DNA of 64,000 nt from Amaricoccus sp047275745 (GCF_047275745.1 NZ_JBKQWU010000009.1:1-64000), one strand, 5' to 3'; positions 53,006-63,077 are shown, numbered from the stretch's first letter. Notes: a model not told the origin generated them from the letters alone. Made by a program: numbers and translations.

Positions 53006-53838
53006 CGCAGCGTTTCACGACATCGGACGGGCTTTCGCTCGCCTATACCGACACGGGCGCGGGCCGGCCGCTGCTCTGCCTGCCGGGGCTTACCCGGAAC
53101 GCGGCGGATTTCGAGGATCTCGCGGCGGCGCTCGGCGGGCGCTACCGGCTGATCGCCCTGACGTCGCGCGGCCGGCACGGGTCCGATTTCGATCCCGAGT
53201 GGAAGAACTACAATGTCGCGATCGAGGGGCGCGACGCGGTCGAATTTCTCGATCATCTCGGCCTCGACAAGGTGACAATCGTCGGTACCTCGCGGGGCGG
53301 GCTGATTGCGATGCTGCTCGCCGCCACGGTGAAGCAGCGGCTCGCCGCGGTGCTCCTCAACGACATCGGTCCGGAGATCGCGCCCGCTGGGCTGGAACGG
53401 ATCATGGGCTATGTCGGCATCGCGCCGAAGGGCCGGACCTATGCCGAGGTCGCCGCGGCGCTCCGGGCGACGAGCGCGGCGGAATTCCCCGACGTGCCGC
53501 TGGAGCGCTGGGAGCTCTCGGCCCGCCGCTGGTTCCTGGAGACGCCCGAGGGGATGGCGCTCAACTACGACCCGAAGCTGCGCGACGCGGCGCTCTCGGG
53601 CTCGGTCGAGCCCGCGCCCGACATGTGGCCGCTCTTCGACGCGCTCGAAGGGATTCCGGCCGCCGTCCTGCGCGGCGCGAACTCCGATCTTCTCTCGCGC
53701 GAGACGGTCGCCGGCATGCGGGCGCGGCGCCCCGATCTGATCGTGGCCGAGGTGCCCAACCGCGGGCATGTTCCCTTCCTCGACGAGCCCGAATCGCTCG
53801 GGGCGCTCGACGCGCTGCTCGCGAGGCCGATGGCATGA
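53002..53838 (+). CDS. Alpha/beta hydrolase
   Basis: 278 residues. Nucleophile elbow GTSRGGLIAM, oxyanion region LLCLPGLTRNAADFEDLA and the catalytic His in PNRGHVPFLDEPE; the acid is probably in GANSDLLS. Esterase or C-C hydrolase type; substrate unknown. Overlaps the dehydratase gene by ATGA. Confidence 0.85.
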   Translation: MTQRFTTSDGLSLAYTDTGAGRPLLCLPGLTRNAADFEDLAAALGGRYRLIALTSRGRHGSDFDPEWKNYNVAIEGRDAVEFLDHLGLDKVTIVGTSRGGLIAMLLAATVKQRLAAVLLNDIGPEIAPAGLERIMGYVGIAPKGRTYAEVAAALRATSAAEFPDVPLERWELSARRWFLETPEGMALNYDPKLRDAALSGSVEPAPDMWPLFDALEGIPAAVLRGANSDLLSRETVAGMRARRPDLIVAEVPNRGHVPFLDEPESLGALDALLARPMA

Positions 53839-54812
53839 GCGATTTCGCGGCGATCCGTGCGGCGGCGGATCGCGCGCGGGGGCGCATCCGGCGGACGCCG
53901 CTCCTGTCCAGCATGGCGCTCGACAGGCTCGCCCGGCGGCGGATCTACCTGAAGGCCGAATGCCTGCAGGTGACCGGCTCCTTCAAGGCGCGGGGCGGCT
54001 GGGCCGCGGTCTCGGCGCTCCCGGCCGAGGCACGGGCGCGCGGCGTGCTGGCGTTCTCGTCGGGTAATCACGCGCAGGGCGTCGCGCGCGCGGCGAAGGA
54101 ATTCGGGGCGCCCGCCGTGATCCTGATGCCCTCCGACGCGCCCTCTGTGAAGATCGACAACACCCGCGCGCTCGGGGCCGAGGTCGTGCTCTACGACCGC
54201 GCGACGCAGGACCGCTATGCGATCGGCGGCGAGATCGCCGAGGCGCGGTCGCTGACGATCATCCCGCCCTATGACCACGCGGAGGTGATCGCGGGGCAGG
54301 GGACCACGGGGCTCGAGATCGCCGAACAGGCGCGCGAGGCCGGGATCGCCGCGGGCGACGTGCTGGTCTGCTGCGGTGGCGGCGGGCTCAGCGCGGGGAT
54401 CGCGCTGGCGCTCGAAGAGCTGGCGCCGGGTCTGCGCGTGCGCCCGACCGAGCCGGAGCAGTTCGATGACATGGCCCGCTCTCTCGCCGCCCATGCCCGG
54501 CTCGGCAATGCCGCGCTCTCTGGCTCGGTCTGCGACGCGATCCTGACGACGCGGCCGGGCGAGATGACCTTCCCGATCCTCTCCCGCCTCGCGGGTCCGG
54601 GGCTCGTGGTCTCGGACGAGGAGGCGCTCCGCGCCGTCGCACTCGCCTTCACGCATCTGCGCGTCGTGCTGGAACCCGGTGGCGCGGTCGCGCTCGCCGC
54701 CGCGCTCTTCCACGGCGACGAGATCGCGGGCGACAGCGTGATCGCCATCGGTTCGGGCGGCAACGTCGATTCGGCGCTCTTCGCCCGGACGATCCAGCGT
54801 TACGCGGTCTGA
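53835..54812 (+). CDS. Threonine/serine dehydratase-like PLP enzyme
   Basis: 325 residues, fold type II. PLP lysine in TGSFKARGGW, phosphate-binding loop CCGGGGLSAGIAL, and SSGNHAQGVA. It is of the short catabolic type without an ACT regulatory domain. Threonine, serine or hydroxy-amino acids are possible substrates. An EutB-like hydroxyectoine role is conceivable given doeA/doeB 45 kb away, but nothing links them directly. Confidence 0.8.
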   Translation: MSDFAAIRAAADRARGRIRRTPLLSSMALDRLARRRIYLKAECLQVTGSFKARGGWAAVSALPAEARARGVLAFSSGNHAQGVARAAKEFGAPAVILMPSDAPSVKIDNTRALGAEVVLYDRATQDRYAIGGEIAEARSLTIIPPYDHAEVIAGQGTTGLEIAEQAREAGIAAGDVLVCCGGGGLSAGIALALEELAPGLRVRPTEPEQFDDMARSLAAHARLGNAALSGSVCDAILTTRPGEMTFPILSRLAGPGLVVSDEEALRAVALAFTHLRVVLEPGGAVALAAALFHGDEIAGDSVIAIGSGGNVDSALFARTIQRYAV

Positions 54813-54836
54813 GCGCCGGCGCGCGCGTCCTGGCGC

Positions 54837-55379
54837 TCAGCCGTGCTTCGCGATCCAGGCGGAGAACTTCTCGAGGAAGCTCCGCATGAAGTCGCGGGTC
54901 TTCTCGCTCGTGAAATCGCCCTCGGCGTCGATCGCATCGGGCAGAAGCTGATAGAGCACCTCGGGCTGGCCCATCAGCACCATGCCGCGGCCCACCACGA
55001 CCGAGCGCAGCGCCGCCTGCGCCACCGCGGTTCCGATCGCACCGCCCGCCGCGCCGGTGATGGCGGCGGGCTTGTCCGGCCAGCACGCCTGCCCGACCGG
55101 GCGCGAGCCCCAGTCGATCGCGTTCTTGATCGCCGGCGTGAAGGTGCGGTTGTATTCCGGCGTGACGAACAGCACCGCGTCCGCGGCCTCGACCGACGCT
55201 TTCAGCTTCAGCACGCCCTCGGGCGGGTCGGCCCAGAGATCCTCGTTGTAGAGCGGCAGGTCGAGGTCGGGATAGTCGAGCTCGAAGAGATCGGCGCCGA
55301 GTCTTCCCAGCGCCTTCGCGTAGGTCCTGTTGATCGACGCCTTCCTGAGGCTGCCGACGAGGACTGAAACCTTGTGCAT
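54837..55379 (-). CDS. NAD(P)H-dependent FMN reductase
   Basis: 180 residues, flavodoxin-like. VLVGSLRKASINRTYAKAL binds FMN phosphate, and TPEYNRTFTPAIKNAIDW is the family hallmark. It starts at ATG 55379 after AAGGGAA. It probably reduces flavin or quinones. It lies 83 bp after the flavin dehydrogenase gene on the same strand. Confidence 0.88.
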   Translation of the reverse strand: MHKVSVLVGSLRKASINRTYAKALGRLGADLFELDYPDLDLPLYNEDLWADPPEGVLKLKASVEAADAVLFVTPEYNRTFTPAIKNAIDWGSRPVGQACWPDKPAAITGAAGGAIGTAVAQAALRSVVVGRGMVLMGQPEVLYQLLPDAIDAEGDFTSEKTRDFMRSFLEKFSAWIAKHG

Positions 55380-55462
55380 GCAATTCCCTTCCTTCTTCCC
55401 GTCCGGGCGCCGTGACATTAGCGCCCGGACGGGTTTCGGAAAGGGGGTTCAAGCCGTCCTGT

Positions 55463-57958
55463 TCAGCCGTCCTGGCGGATGCGGGCGTTCGTCGGGTCGT
55501 AGGGGCTGTCCTCGACGATCTCGCAGTCCCAGAGCTGGCCCTGCATCTTCACCTTGAGCTTCCGGCCGACTTCCGCCTCGGAGGGCTTCACATAGCCCAT
55601 GCCGATCGACTTCCCGAAGGCGACGGAATAGCCGCCGGAGGTGAGGCGTCCGGTCCGCTCGCCCTCGGGCGTGTAGAGCGCCTCGCGGCCCCAGGGATCG
55701 GCGTCGGACGGGCCGTCGATCAGGAGCGTCACGCATTTCGAGCGGATGCCCTTCGCCTCCATGGCCGCCTTGCCGCGGAAGTCCTTCGAGAGATCGACGA
55801 AACGCGGCAGATCCGCTTCGAGCGGGGTCGCGTCGCGGCCGAGCTCGTTGCCGAAGGCGCGGTAGCTCTTCTCCTGCCGGAGCCAGTTCTGCGCCCGCGC
55901 GCCGACGAGCTTCATCCCGTGCTTCTCGCCCGCCTCCATCAGCCGGTCGAAGAGGTGGTTCTGCATCTCGATCGGGTGATGCAATTCCCAGCCGAGCTCG
56001 CCGGTATAGGCCACGCGGATCGCGACGGTCGGAACCATGCCGAGCTCGATCTCCCGCGCCGAGAGCCAGGGGAAGCGCTTGTTCGAAAGCGCGGTTTCCG
56101 GCTCCGCGTCGCGGATCAGCTCCTTCAGGATCGCCCGGCTGTTCGGTCCTGCGAGCGCGAAGACGCCCCACTGCGTCGTCACGTCATGAACCATGACCGT
56201 CTCGCCGCCCTCAGCCATGAAATCCTCGGCGGATTTCTTCAGGTTGTCGGCGTCATAGGCCGTCCAGGCGCCGGCGGAGACGAGGTAGTAGCCGTTCTCC
56301 TGGCGGCGGACGATCGTGTATTCCGTCCGCGTCGTGCCGGCCCCGGTCAGCGCATAGGTGAGGTTGATGCGGCCGACCTTCGGCAGCTTGTTGGTGGTGA
56401 ACCAGTCGAGGAAGGCCGTGGCGCCCGGGCCGGAGACCCAGTGTTTGGCGAAGGCGGAGGCGTCGATGAGACCCGCCGTCTCGCGGATCGCCTTGGCTTC
56501 CTCGACCGCGTACTGCCACCAGCCGCCGCGGCGGAAGCTGCGCGAGTCGTGGTCGTTGAACCCTTCGGGCGCATAGTAATTGGGCCGCTCCCAGCCGTTC
56601 ACGACGCCGAACTGGGCGCCGCGCGCCTTCACCCGGTCGTAGCAGGGCGCGGTCCGGAGCGGGCGGCAGGCTTCGCGCTCCTCGTCGGGGTGGTGCAGGA
56701 CGAAGACGTGGGAATAGCTCTCCTCGTTCTTGCGCGCCGCGTATTCGGTGGTCATCCACGGCCCGTAGCGCTTGGGATCGAGCGAGGCCATGTCGATCTC
56801 CGCCTCGCCCTCGACCATCATCTGCGCGAGATAGTAGCCGGTTCCGCCCGCGGCGGTGATGCCGAAGGAGAAGCCCTCCGCGAGCCACATGTTGCGCAGG
56901 CCGGGCGCCGGGCCGACCAGCGGGTTGCCGTCGGGCGTGTAGCAGATCGGGCCGTTGAAATCGTCCTTGAGACCGACCGACTCCGAGGAGGGCAGGCGGT
57001 GGATCATCGACATGTATTCCTCCTCGATCCGCTCCAGGTCGAGCGGGAAGAGGTCGGCGCGGAAGCTGTCGGGCACGCCGTATTCGAACCGCGCCGGGGC
57101 GCCGTCCTCGTAGGGACCGAGAATCCAGCCGCCGCGCTCCTCGCGCACGTACCAGAGCGCGTCGGCGTCGCGGATGACCGGATGCTCGGGGTTCGACTTG
57201 CGCCATTCGACGAGCGCCGGATCCGGCTCGGTCACGATATACTGGTGCTCGACGGGGATCGCCGGGCTCTTGATGCCGAGAAGCTTCGCCGTGCGCTGCG
57301 CGTGGTTGCCGGTCGCGGTCACGACATGCTCGGCGCGGATCTCGAAGGTCTGTTCGGAGGCCAGCAGGTTGCCGCCGCGCTCCGCCATGATCCGGCCGCG
57401 CACGATCCACTCCGAGCCGGTCCATTCATAGGAATCGACCTGCGCCTTGCGTACGATCTCGACGCCGCGCTGCCGCGCGCCCTTGGCCATCGCCTGGGTG
57501 ACATCGGCGGGGTTGATGTAGCCGTCGGTCGGATGGAACAGCGCGCCCTTCAGATCCTCGGTCCGGATCAGCGGCCAGCGCGAGCGGATCTCGGAGGGGG
57601 TCAGCCATTCGTAGGGCACGCCCACGGTCTCGGCGGTCGAGGCGTAGAGCTGGAACTCGTCCATCCGCGCGTCGGTCTGCGCCATCCGCAGGTTGCCGAC
57701 GACCGAGAAGCCGGCGTTGAGGCCGGTCTCTTCCTCGAGCGACTTGTAGAACTTCACCGAATAGTCGTGGATGTGGCTCGTCGCATAGCTCATGTTGAAG
57801 AGCGGCAGGAGCCCCGCGGCGTGCCAGGTCGAGCCCGAGGTCAGTTCGTCGCGCTCGAGCAGCACGACATCGGACCATCCGGCCTTGGCCAGATGATAGG
57901 CGATCCCGGCCCCGACGGCGCCGCCGCCCACCACCACCGCCCGCGCATGGCTTTTCAT
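55463..57958 (-). CDS. FAD-dependent dehydrogenase fused to a GcvT domain (dimethylglycine/sarcosine type)
   Basis: 831 residues. N-terminal Rossmann VVVGGGAVGAGIAYHL, then SGSTWHAAGL, whose His is the covalent FAD site in dimethylglycine dehydrogenase relatives; an FAO_M linker domain follows, then aminomethyltransferase (GcvT) and C-terminal barrel (about 430-831: LIDASAFAKHWVSGPGA, YTGELGWELHHP, SGGYSVAFGKSIGMGYV). It oxidises N-methyl groups and passes the one-carbon unit to tetrahydrofolate. The exact substrate is not given by sequence. No other betaine-catabolism genes adjoin it. Confidence 0.85.
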   Translation of the reverse strand: MKSHARAVVVGGGAVGAGIAYHLAKAGWSDVVLLERDELTSGSTWHAAGLLPLFNMSYATSHIHDYSVKFYKSLEEETGLNAGFSVVGNLRMAQTDARMDEFQLYASTAETVGVPYEWLTPSEIRSRWPLIRTEDLKGALFHPTDGYINPADVTQAMAKGARQRGVEIVRKAQVDSYEWTGSEWIVRGRIMAERGGNLLASEQTFEIRAEHVVTATGNHAQRTAKLLGIKSPAIPVEHQYIVTEPDPALVEWRKSNPEHPVIRDADALWYVREERGGWILGPYEDGAPARFEYGVPDSFRADLFPLDLERIEEEYMSMIHRLPSSESVGLKDDFNGPICYTPDGNPLVGPAPGLRNMWLAEGFSFGITAAGGTGYYLAQMMVEGEAEIDMASLDPKRYGPWMTTEYAARKNEESYSHVFVLHHPDEEREACRPLRTAPCYDRVKARGAQFGVVNGWERPNYYAPEGFNDHDSRSFRRGGWWQYAVEEAKAIRETAGLIDASAFAKHWVSGPGATAFLDWFTTNKLPKVGRINLTYALTGAGTTRTEYTIVRRQENGYYLVSAGAWTAYDADNLKKSAEDFMAEGGETVMVHDVTTQWGVFALAGPNSRAILKELIRDAEPETALSNKRFPWLSAREIELGMVPTVAIRVAYTGELGWELHHPIEMQNHLFDRLMEAGEKHGMKLVGARAQNWLRQEKSYRAFGNELGRDATPLEADLPRFVDLSKDFRGKAAMEAKGIRSKCVTLLIDGPSDADPWGREALYTPEGERTGRLTSGGYSVAFGKSIGMGYVKPSEAEVGRKLKVKMQGQLWDCEIVEDSPYDPTNARIRQDG

Positions 57959-58170
57959 CGTTGTCTACCCTCGATTGCTGGACTGCGATTCACACCGCGT
58001 CCGTTTAGACCATAGATGACCTCGGTGAAGTCGATCTCCCGACGAGTCGCGGGCGATTTCCGACCCGGAACCATTTCGGAGATCGCGGGTTTCATGGCCG
58101 CGGGCGGGTCCACCTGTCCGCCGGCGGGCCGCATAAGTCCGCCGAAGACTTGATAAGGAGGGATTCAGTC

Positions 58171-58662
58171 ATGAAGGCATTCGCGTTGTTGACCGCCTCG
58201 GCGCTCGCGCTCGCAGCCTGTTCGTCCGAACCGGCGGCTCCGACCCGCCAGGCGATTTCGGAGATCTCGGTCAATACCGATCTGACCTCGGTCGGCAACC
58301 CGAGCGCGGTCGAGTACTGGGACAATCTCAGCGCGGATCTCGAAACCGCGCTCGCGAATCAGTTCGTGAACGACATCTCTTCGGACGGCGCCCGGATCGA
58401 GGTGGACGTGGACGAACTCTCTCTCGCCGAGTCCTACAACGAGGGCTTCGGTCAGAATTCGACGCTGAGCGGCCGGGTCACCGTGACCGACATGCGCGAT
58501 GCGCCGCTCGGGACCTACAACGTGAGCGCCAGCATGGCGCAGGCGCAGGCGGTGGAGCCCGGGGCGCAGCCTTCGACCGACAGCACAGCCTTCTATCAGG
58601 CTCTCGTCCAGGCCTTCGCGCAGGGCGTGGACCAGACCATCAACTCGGGCACCGCCCCTTGA
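58171..58662 (+). CDS. Lipoprotein, unknown
   Basis: 163 residues. MKAFALLTASALALAAC is a lipobox leader (Cys17), then SSEPAAP linker and a mostly beta/alpha mature part with an acidic RIEVDVDELSLAESYNEGF segment. AAGGAGG before ATG 58171 is a very strong ribosome site. Probably an outer-membrane or periplasmic lipoprotein with 212 bp of promoter space shared with the divergent dehydrogenase. Confidence 0.75.
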   Translation: MKAFALLTASALALAACSSEPAAPTRQAISEISVNTDLTSVGNPSAVEYWDNLSADLETALANQFVNDISSDGARIEVDVDELSLAESYNEGFGQNSTLSGRVTVTDMRDAPLGTYNVSASMAQAQAVEPGAQPSTDSTAFYQALVQAFAQGVDQTINSGTAP

Positions 58663-58716
58663 CCCGATCTCCAAACCTTCCGATGTGTCGCGAACGGATC
58701 TGAGGGAGGCTCTGGA

Positions 58717-60774
58717 ATGTCGGAGACGGTCGCGGCGGATACCCCCGGCGTCGAGGCGCTGATCGGGGAGTGGGAGGGCAGGTTCGGCCTGCCCCCCTTC
58801 GACCGGGTCAGTGTCGAGGCCATCGCGCCAGCCTTCGACTTGGCGATGTCGAGGGCGCGCGACCGGATCGATGCGATCGCGGCCGATCCGGCGCCGCCGA
58901 GCTTCGAGAACACGATCGAGGCGATGGAACGGGCGGAGGCCGAGCTTGATCGGGTCGGCGCGATCTTCTTCAACATCGCGGGCGCCCACACGAATGACGC
59001 GCTCGAAGCGCTGCGCCGCGACCTGAGCCCGAAGCTCTCGGCGCATGGTTCCGCGACAATGCTGAACGCCCCGCTGTTCGAGCGGATCGACTCGCTCGAG
59101 CGGCGGGCGGAGACGCTCGGTTTCAGCGCGGAACAGCGTCGGGTGCTGATGCTCTATCACCGCATGTTCCGCCGCGCCGGCGCCGAGCTCGAAGGCGCGG
59201 ACCGCGAGCGGCTGACGGAAATCATGAGCCGGCTCGCGGAGCTTGGCACGGCCTTCAGCCAGAACGTCCTGGCGGATGAGAAGTCCTGGGCGATGGAACT
59301 CGGGGCGGAAGACCTGGAAGGCCTGCCGGATTTCGTCGTCGCGGCGGCGGAGGAGGCGGCGAAGGAACGGGGGCATGGTGGTCACGTCGTCACGCTCTCG
59401 CGCAGCCTGATCGTCCCGTTCCTGCAGTTCTCGCCCCGGCGCGATCTTCGGGAGAAGGCGTTCCGCGCCTGGGTCGCGCGCGGTGCGAACGGCGGCGAGA
59501 CCGACAACCGCGCGATCGTCGCCGAGACGCTGAAGCTGCGCGAGGAGCGGGCGCGGCTGCTCGGCTACGAGAGTTTCGCGGCGTTCAAGCTCGATACCGA
59601 AATGGCGAAGACGCCCGAGACGGTGCGCGACCTGCTGACGGCTGTCTGGGAGCCTGCGAAGGTGCGCGCCGAGGAAGACGCCGCGCGGCTCACCGATCTG
59701 ATGCGTGAGGATGGCGTCAACGGCGACCTGGAGCCCTGGGACTGGCGCTACTACTCCGCGATCCGGCAGAAGCGCGAGCACGATCTCGACGAGGCCGAGC
59801 TCAAGCCCTATCTCGAACTCGACAACATGATCGCCGCCGCCTTCGATGTCGCGGGCCGGCTGTTCGGGTTGTCGTTCCACCCGCTCGACATTCCGCTCTA
59901 CCATCCGGACGCGCGTGCCTGGGAAGTCCGCGCGGGCGACCGGCACATGGGCGTCTTCATCGGCGACTATTTCGCCCGGTCCTCGAAACGGTCGGGCGCT
60001 TGGTGTTCGAGCTTCCGGTCGCAGTCGAAGTTCGACGGCGAGGTTCGGCCAATCGTGGTCAACGTCTGCAACTTCGCCAAGGCCCCGGCGGGATCGTCCA
60101 ACCTGCTGACCTTCGACGACGCGCGGACCCTGTTCCATGAGTTCGGCCATGCGCTGCACAACCTTCTGTCGGACGTGACCTATCCGTTCATCTCGGGAAC
60201 CTCGGTCGCGCGCGATTTCGTCGAACTGCCGAGCCAGCTTTACGAGCATTGGCTCTCGACGCCCGAGGTCCTGTCCGAACACGCGCGGCACGCCCGGACC
60301 GGGGCGCCGATGCCGGCGGAGCTTCTCGAACGGCTGCTCGCCGCGCGGAACTATGATCAGGGTTTCGCCACGGTCGAATATGTCACCTCGGCGCTGGTGG
60401 ACCTCGACTTCCACGCCGGACCCGCGCCGGCCGATCCGATGGCGGCCGAGGCGGAGACCCTGGCCGGGCTCGGCGCGCCCCGTGCGATCCCGATGCGCCA
60501 TGCCACGCCGCATTTCGCGCATGTCTTCTCCGGCGACGGCTATTCCTCGGGCTATTACTCCTACATGTGGTCGGAGGTGATGGACGCCGACGCCTTCGCC
60601 GCCTTCGAGGAGGCCGGCGATCCGTTCGATCCGGAGGTCGCGGAGCGTCTGGCGGCGCGGATCTACTCCGCCGGTGGCTCGCGCGACGCGGCGGAACTCT
60701 ACGAGGCGTTCCGGGGCCGGCTCCCGGGTGTCGAGGCGCTCCTGCGCCAGCGCGGCCTCCTCGATCCCGCCTGA
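58717..60774 (+). CDS. M3 family oligopeptidase
   Basis: 685 residues, thimet oligopeptidase type. The zinc site FHEFGHALHNLL is near residue 472, with the downstream Glu in VELPSQLYEHW. The N-terminal helical cover and C-terminal RGRLPGVEALLRQRGL are complete. Belongs to the Dcp/oligopeptidase A group and degrades short peptides in the cytoplasm or, less likely here, periplasm: no signal peptide. Confidence 0.93.
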   Translation: MSETVAADTPGVEALIGEWEGRFGLPPFDRVSVEAIAPAFDLAMSRARDRIDAIAADPAPPSFENTIEAMERAEAELDRVGAIFFNIAGAHTNDALEALRRDLSPKLSAHGSATMLNAPLFERIDSLERRAETLGFSAEQRRVLMLYHRMFRRAGAELEGADRERLTEIMSRLAELGTAFSQNVLADEKSWAMELGAEDLEGLPDFVVAAAEEAAKERGHGGHVVTLSRSLIVPFLQFSPRRDLREKAFRAWVARGANGGETDNRAIVAETLKLREERARLLGYESFAAFKLDTEMAKTPETVRDLLTAVWEPAKVRAEEDAARLTDLMREDGVNGDLEPWDWRYYSAIRQKREHDLDEAELKPYLELDNMIAAAFDVAGRLFGLSFHPLDIPLYHPDARAWEVRAGDRHMGVFIGDYFARSSKRSGAWCSSFRSQSKFDGEVRPIVVNVCNFAKAPAGSSNLLTFDDARTLFHEFGHALHNLLSDVTYPFISGTSVARDFVELPSQLYEHWLSTPEVLSEHARHARTGAPMPAELLERLLAARNYDQGFATVEYVTSALVDLDFHAGPAPADPMAAEAETLAGLGAPRAIPMRHATPHFAHVFSGDGYSSGYYSYMWSEVMDADAFAAFEEAGDPFDPEVAERLAARIYSAGGSRDAAELYEAFRGRLPGVEALLRQRGLLDPA

Positions 60775-61255
60775 GGCAACCCCTTGGCGATCGGCGGAAG
60801 TGTGCTAATCGCCTTGGTATGAGGTGGGTTGCGTTGACTCAACCAATGAGAGTATTCAGATTTATCTGAGGCGAGGACGATTCTCGCGGTGGTTGAGAAA
60901 TTCCGAATGCTATGAGCGGAAATGCGCTGATCCGGTCGCTCCGAGTAAATTCCGCGTCGCATCTGGGGCAGTAACGGCATAGACGTTACCCATTGTCGGC
61001 AACGGTTTGGTCAATGCGTTGCGAAGTTCTGCCCTGAGCGAATGCCCTCCCCCAGCCACGTCGCGTGGCGATCACGATTAACGATCACTCACAATCAGGT
61101 GAAACACTTTTTTCGTTATTTGGATGGAACGCTTGTTTCTTGAATGCGATCTAAATAGTGTAGTATCGCATCGGTATCGTGAGGCACGGCCGATTGAAAC
61201 GGACAATCCCGGCGCTCCATCCGGAGAAGCGCCGGCAGAAGCGGGAAAATTCAGG
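60775..61255. other. AT-rich gene-free region upstream of mucR
   Basis: About 480 bp with no convincing gene in any frame and clearly lower GC than neighbours. It contains an inverted GGTTG...CAACC pair near 60824-60842, a direct repeat CGATCAC at about 61069 and 61082 around GATTAA, and a T-rich tract near 61108-61117. MucR/Ros proteins bind AT-rich DNA with T-A steps and control their own genes, so this region probably holds the mucR promoter and its operators. Confidence 0.55.
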
Positions 61256-61672
61256 ATGATGGAAGATCAGACGATAGGGCGCGGCGAGATTCTGGCGCTG
61301 ACCACTGAAATCGTTTCGGCGCATGTGGCGAACAACGCCGTCGTCCAGAACGAAGTTCCAGAGCTGATCCAGTCGGTTTTCACGAAGCTGACCGAACTCG
61401 CCTCCGGCGAGGAGGCGGCTTCCGTCGAACTGACCCCCGCGGTTCCGGTGAAGAAATCGGTGACGGACGACTACATCGTCTGTCTCGAGGACGGCAAGAA
61501 GCTGAAGATGCTGAAGCGGCACCTGATGACCGCCTACGGCATGACGCCGGAGGAATACCGCGCGAAATGGGGCCTGAAGCCGGACTACCCGATGGTGGCG
61601 CCGAACTACGCCGCCAAGCGGCAGGAGTTGGCGAAGAAGATCGGGCTTGGCCGCAAGCCCCGGGCGAAGTAA
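61256..61672 (+). CDS. mucR: MucR/Ros-type zinc-finger transcriptional regulator
   Basis: 138 residues from the first of two adjacent ATGs (61256, 61259). N-terminal EILALTTEIVSAHVANNAV is the oligomerisation region; the zinc finger follows as DDYIVCLEDGKKLKMLKRHLMTAYGMTPEEYRAKWGL. The second zinc Cys of Ros is replaced by Asp (CLED), as in MucR, with two His downstream. Global repressor of AT-rich, often acquired, genes affecting exopolysaccharide, motility and cell cycle. An upstream in-frame ATG (61124) is unlikely. Confidence 0.9.
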   Translation: MMEDQTIGRGEILALTTEIVSAHVANNAVVQNEVPELIQSVFTKLTELASGEEAASVELTPAVPVKKSVTDDYIVCLEDGKKLKMLKRHLMTAYGMTPEEYRAKWGLKPDYPMVAPNYAAKRQELAKKIGLGRKPRAK

Positions 61673-61703
61673 ACCCACTTCAGCGCCACATCTGAGTTGA
61701 CGG

Positions 61704-61734
61704 AAGGCACCCGGCCCACGGCCGGTGTGCCTTT
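61704..61734 (+). terminator. Hairpin between mucR and miaB
   Basis: Left strand AAGGCAC+CCGGC pairs with GCCGG+GTGCCTT, with one bulged T and a 5-base loop, then TTCGGTTT. It starts 32 bp after mucR. The T-tract is interrupted, so readthrough into miaB is possible. Confidence 0.7.
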
Positions 61735-61754
61735 CGGTTTGAGGGGTACGGGGA

Positions 61755-63077
61755 ATGTCCGCGCCGGGAAAGAAGCTTTTCGTCAAGACCTACGGCTGTC
61801 AGATGAACGTCTATGACAGCGAACGGATGGCTTCCGCGCTGGCGACCCAGGGCTATGAGGCGACCGATACCGCCGATGATGCCGATCTGATCCTGCTGAA
61901 CACCTGCCATATCCGCGAGAAGGCGGCCGAGAAGGTCTATTCGGATATCGGACGGTTGCGCCCGCTCAAGGCCGCGCGGCCCGATCTCAGGATCGGCGTC
62001 ACCGGCTGCGTGGCCCAGGCCGAGGGTGGCGAGATCCTGCGGCGTGCGCCGCTCGTCGATCTGGTGGTCGGGCCGCAGGCCTATCACCGCCTGCCCGCGA
62101 TGCTCGACCGGACGGGCGCGGGCGAGCGGCCGGTCGATACCGAGTTCCCGCCAGAGGACAAGTTCGACCATCTGCCCGAGGCGCCCCGGGCGCGGCGGGC
62201 GCCGGCAGCCTTCTTGACGGTTCAGGAGGGCTGCGACAAGTTCTGCGCGTTCTGCGTCGTCCCCTATACCCGCGGCGCCGAAGTCTCGCGCCCCGCCGGG
62301 CGCATCCTCGCCGAGGCGCGCGATCTGGTGGCACGCGGCGTGGTCGAGATCACGCTCCTCGGCCAGAACGTGAACGCCTATCGCGACGAGAACGGCGAGA
62401 CGCTGGCGGGGTTGATCGCCAGCCTCGCGAAGATCGAGGGCCTCGCGCGCATCCGCTACACGACCTCGCATCCGAACGACATGTCCGACGACCTGATCGC
62501 GGCCCATGGGCAGGAGCCGAAGCTGATGCCCTTCCTGCATCTGCCGGTGCAGTCGGGGAGCGACCGGATTCTGAAGGCGATGAACCGCAGGCACGGCGCG
62601 GAACAGTACCTGCGCCTGATCGAGCGCATCCGCGCCGCGCGGCCGGACATCGCGCTCTCGGGCGATTTCATCACCGGCTTCCCCGGCGAGACCGATGGCG
62701 ATTTCGCCGATACGCTCGCGCTCGTCGAGGCGGTCAACTACGCTCAGGCGTTCTCCTTCGCCTATTCCCCGCGACCCGGCACGCCCGCCGCCGGGCGGGA
62801 AGACCTGCCCCAGACGGTGAAGTCCGAACGGCTCCAGCGGCTGCAGGACCTGCTCGGCCGCCAGCAGGCGGCGTTTCAGGAAACCATGATCGGGCGGGAC
62901 CTGCCGGTCCTGATCGAGAAGCGGGGCCGCGAACCGGGGCAGATCGCCGGCAAGTCGCCCTATCTCAACGCGGTCCAGATCGACGCGGGCGCGGAGCTGA
63001 TCGGCCGGATCGTGCGGGCGCGCGTGACGGCCGCGGGACGCAATTCGCTTTTCGGCGAATTGCTCGACGCGGCGTGA
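61755..63077 (+). CDS. miaB: tRNA-2-methylthio-N6-isopentenyladenosine synthase
   Basis: 440 residues, methylthiotransferase. The N-terminal cluster domain KTYGCQMNVYDSERM / NTCHIREKA / GCVAQAEG, radical SAM motif GCDKFCAFCVVPYTRG, and the C-terminal TRAM domain (PVLIEKRG, GRIVRARVTAAGRNSLFGEL) are complete. It adds a thiomethyl group at A37 of tRNAs reading U-starting codons. The miaB stop overlaps the next start (GTGA). Confidence 0.95.
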   Translation: MSAPGKKLFVKTYGCQMNVYDSERMASALATQGYEATDTADDADLILLNTCHIREKAAEKVYSDIGRLRPLKAARPDLRIGVTGCVAQAEGGEILRRAPLVDLVVGPQAYHRLPAMLDRTGAGERPVDTEFPPEDKFDHLPEAPRARRAPAAFLTVQEGCDKFCAFCVVPYTRGAEVSRPAGRILAEARDLVARGVVEITLLGQNVNAYRDENGETLAGLIASLAKIEGLARIRYTTSHPNDMSDDLIAAHGQEPKLMPFLHLPVQSGSDRILKAMNRRHGAEQYLRLIERIRAARPDIALSGDFITGFPGETDGDFADTLALVEAVNYAQAFSFAYSPRPGTPAAGREDLPQTVKSERLQRLQDLLGRQQAAFQETMIGRDLPVLIEKRGREPGQIAGKSPYLNAVQIDAGAELIGRIVRARVTAAGRNSLFGELLDAA

